Origin: Pantoea sp. Mb-10 | Lineage (GTDB): Bacteria > Pseudomonadota > Gammaproteobacteria > Enterobacterales > Enterobacteriaceae | Assembly (NCBI RefSeq): GCF_021272205.1 | Contig: NZ_JAJSDX010000009.1 | Location: 62,001-126,000, forward strand | Direction: 5' to 3' | DNA length: 64,000 bases | Shown: piece by piece, positions 62,612 through 64,000 of the stretch | How positions within the stretch are numbered: position 1 is the first letter of the stretch | Layout: each line of letters opens with the position of its first letter | The notes under the pieces: generated by a model | Database searches by the model: none | The model's input: the letters and a program-made list of their open reading frames with translations, nothing else | Told to the model about the DNA's origin: nothing | Program-made: the position numbers and the translations under genes

Positions 62612-63997
62612 ATGAATCCAGCCAGCCGGACATCTCATCGGACAGCCATAACGGGAGGCCGGGGCAATACCGTCACGGGAACCCTGCTCGCAACCAGCTT
62701 TGGCTTTATTGTGGTCCAGCTGGACGTGACTATCGTGAATGTTGCGCTTCCGGAAATTGGCAGCAGTCTAAAAACAGGGGTTTCAGGACTTCAGTGGGTG
62801 GTTGACGCTTATACACTGTCCTTTGCTGCTCTGTTGCTTACGGCGGGATCGGCCGGAGACCGCTTTGGCAGCCGCCGGGTTTTTAACAGCGGGCTTTTAC
62901 TTTTCTGCCTGGCTTCCGTCACGTGCGCGCTTACGCATTCAGTGAATGTCCTGATCGCGGCACGCTGCATGCAGGGTGCCGGTGCGGCGCTGATCCTCCC
63001 AACGTCACTGGCGCTGCTGTCCCATGCCTGTGCGGGCGATGCGGTAGTGAGAAGCCACGCCATCGGATGGTGGAGTGCCATCGGGGGAGCGGTAAGCGCG
63101 ATGGGACCGGTCGCCGGTGGTCTTCTTACGACAGCATTCGGATGGCGCGCCATTTTCCTCGTTAACCTTCCCGTGTGCCTGCTCAGCCTGTGGGCTACTT
63201 ACCGGTTTGTGGCGGAAACGCCGAAAGAGCAGAGTAAAAGTTTTGATATGCCTGGCCAGGTCCTGGCCATACTGTTTCTGTTCCTGCTCACGTATTCCGT
63301 GATTGAGGCAGGAGCAGAGGGATGGCTATCATCAGAAATATGGGCCGGGCTGGCTCTGGCTCTGGCTGCAGCCCTGCTGTTTGTGGCACGGGAAGCGCAG
63401 GCAGCAGAGCCGATGATCCCGTTATCGCTGTTCCGGAACGCCGTGCTGACCATTGCCGTTCTTCTGGGACTGCTTTCCAATCTGACCTTCTATGCTCTGA
63501 TATTCATTCTGAGCATTTTCTTCCAGAGCGTAAAAGGGTACTCCCCCACGCAGACCGGGCTGGCTCTGCTGCCATTTACAGTGATCATGATTGCCAATGT
63601 GACAAGCAGCCGTCTTGCCGGATATTTCACGCCCCGGATCACGGTTGCTGGCGGCGGGATTTTATGCGTACTGAGCTTCCTGCTGTTACATGACCTCGAC
63701 AGGGACACGCCGTATTACGTTGTCATGGTGAGTATGATTTTTCTGGCGATCGGCTCCGGAATAAGCACTCCGGCTCTCACATCAGCCATTCTCGGCAACG
63801 TGCCGTCAACGCGTTCTGCGACTGCCTCCGCCCTTTTTAACGTATCCCGGCAGGTTGGCAGTGCGCTGGGCGTCGCGCTGCTGGGCGCACTGATAGTCGG
63901 TGCCGCTGAGGGCATGACCGCTGGCGCAAGGCTTGCCTTTGATATCTCGGCGATACTCCGGGTGGCCGGAGTCATCCTGGCCGCGTTATTTCTTTAA
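62612..63997 (+). CDS. DHA2-family (EmrB/QacA-type) MFS exporter
   Basis: 461 residues from ATG at 62612 with AAAGGA six bases upstream; the in-frame ATG at 62582 lacks it. About 14 membrane segments. DVTIVNVALPEIGSSL and LQWVVDAYTLSFAALLL are DHA2 signatures, and GPVAGGLLTTAFGWRAIFLV is antiporter motif C. The stop lies three bases before the window end, so it is complete. It likely exports the product of the upstream oxygenase gene, 138 bp away, or confers self-resistance. General drug efflux is the alternative. Confidence 0.87.
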   Translation: MNPASRTSHRTAITGGRGNTVTGTLLATSFGFIVVQLDVTIVNVALPEIGSSLKTGVSGLQWVVDAYTLSFAALLLTAGSAGDRFGSRRVFNSGLLLFCLASVTCALTHSVNVLIAARCMQGAGAALILPTSLALLSHACAGDAVVRSHAIGWWSAIGGAVSAMGPVAGGLLTTAFGWRAIFLVNLPVCLLSLWATYRFVAETPKEQSKSFDMPGQVLAILFLFLLTYSVIEAGAEGWLSSEIWAGLALALAAALLFVAREAQAAEPMIPLSLFRNAVLTIAVLLGLLSNLTFYALIFILSIFFQSVKGYSPTQTGLALLPFTVIMIANVTSSRLAGYFTPRITVAGGGILCVLSFLLLHDLDRDTPYYVVMVSMIFLAIGSGISTPALTSAILGNVPSTRSATASALFNVSRQVGSALGVALLGALIVGAAEGMTAGARLAFDISAILRVAGVILAALFL

Positions 63998-64000
63998 AAA

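Overview
This window looks like part of a large plasmid or chromid from an Erwiniaceae bacterium, most probably Pantoea or a close relative such as Mixta or Erwinia. Three things support this: an iteron-type Rep_3 replicon with a P1/F-type parAB partition operon (22.4-26.8 kb), a complete sucrose (scr) regulon of the enterobacterial scrK-scrYABR type, and two tandem three-subunit gluconate-type membrane dehydrogenases of the kind known from Pantoea, Tatumella and Erwinia. The genus is inferred from gene content. No rRNA, tRNA, CRISPR array or conjugation operon was seen.

Layout. 0-9 kb: the end of a DCC-family protein, an MFS transporter, a chemoreceptor, a DUF2256 peptide, a LysR regulator converging on an orphan ModA-like binding protein plus MHS symporter pair, then a hipBA-type toxin-antitoxin pair. 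9-15.6 kb: sucrose porin, PTS permease, hydrolase, fructokinase and LacI repressor, with two visible repressor operators and a probable CRP site. 15.8-18.1 kb: an AdeRS/BaeRS-like two-component system and a small AriR/YmgB-like protein. 18.6-22.4 kb: a scar region with a frameshifted chemoreceptor, one strikingly AT-rich gene of unknown function (20010-21185) and wrecks of IS91- and IS21-family transposases. 22.4-26.9 kb: replication and partition. The origin has a helically phased run of seven GATC sites, DnaA boxes, six direct iterons before repA and about ten more after it, five of them inverted. A strong hairpin just past parB is a parS candidate.

27-36 kb: a metallophosphoesterase, a ComB-like phosphatase, and two paralogous small-subunit/GMC-flavoprotein/triheme-cytochrome dehydrogenase operons in tandem, ending in a clear intrinsic terminator. 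36-43.8 kb: a Cache-GGDEF diguanylate cyclase, a truncated RES protein, an EexN lipoprotein, a deletion scar joining a peroxidase fragment to a MarR fragment, a GST, a soluble FIST-domain chemoreceptor, and a rhodopsin-blh operon giving retinal synthesis plus a DTG-motif light-driven pump. 44-53 kb: DMT exporter/LysR pair, acetyltransferases, glutathione peroxidase, a third chemoreceptor with a terminal NWTTF pentapeptide, small AriR-like proteins, a DUF4142 protein and a LysE exporter. 53-59.8 kb: an RND efflux adaptor/pump pair, MipA/OmpV, an acetyltransferase and a cupin. 60.3-64 kb: a TetR regulator, a small protein, a clavaminate-synthase-like Fe(II)/2-oxoglutarate oxygenase and a 14-TMS exporter, which may form an amino-acid-hydroxylation and export module.

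Overall this is an environmental, plant-surface accessory replicon: sugar uptake and periplasmic sugar-acid oxidation, chemotaxis, light-driven energy, export and resistance functions, carried on an iteron-controlled, actively partitioned backbone. The most interesting unexplained elements are the AT-rich orphan at 20.0-21.2 kb, the oxygenase/exporter module at the right edge, the DTG rhodopsin operon, the unusual two-sided origin, and three scattered AriR-like small proteins.
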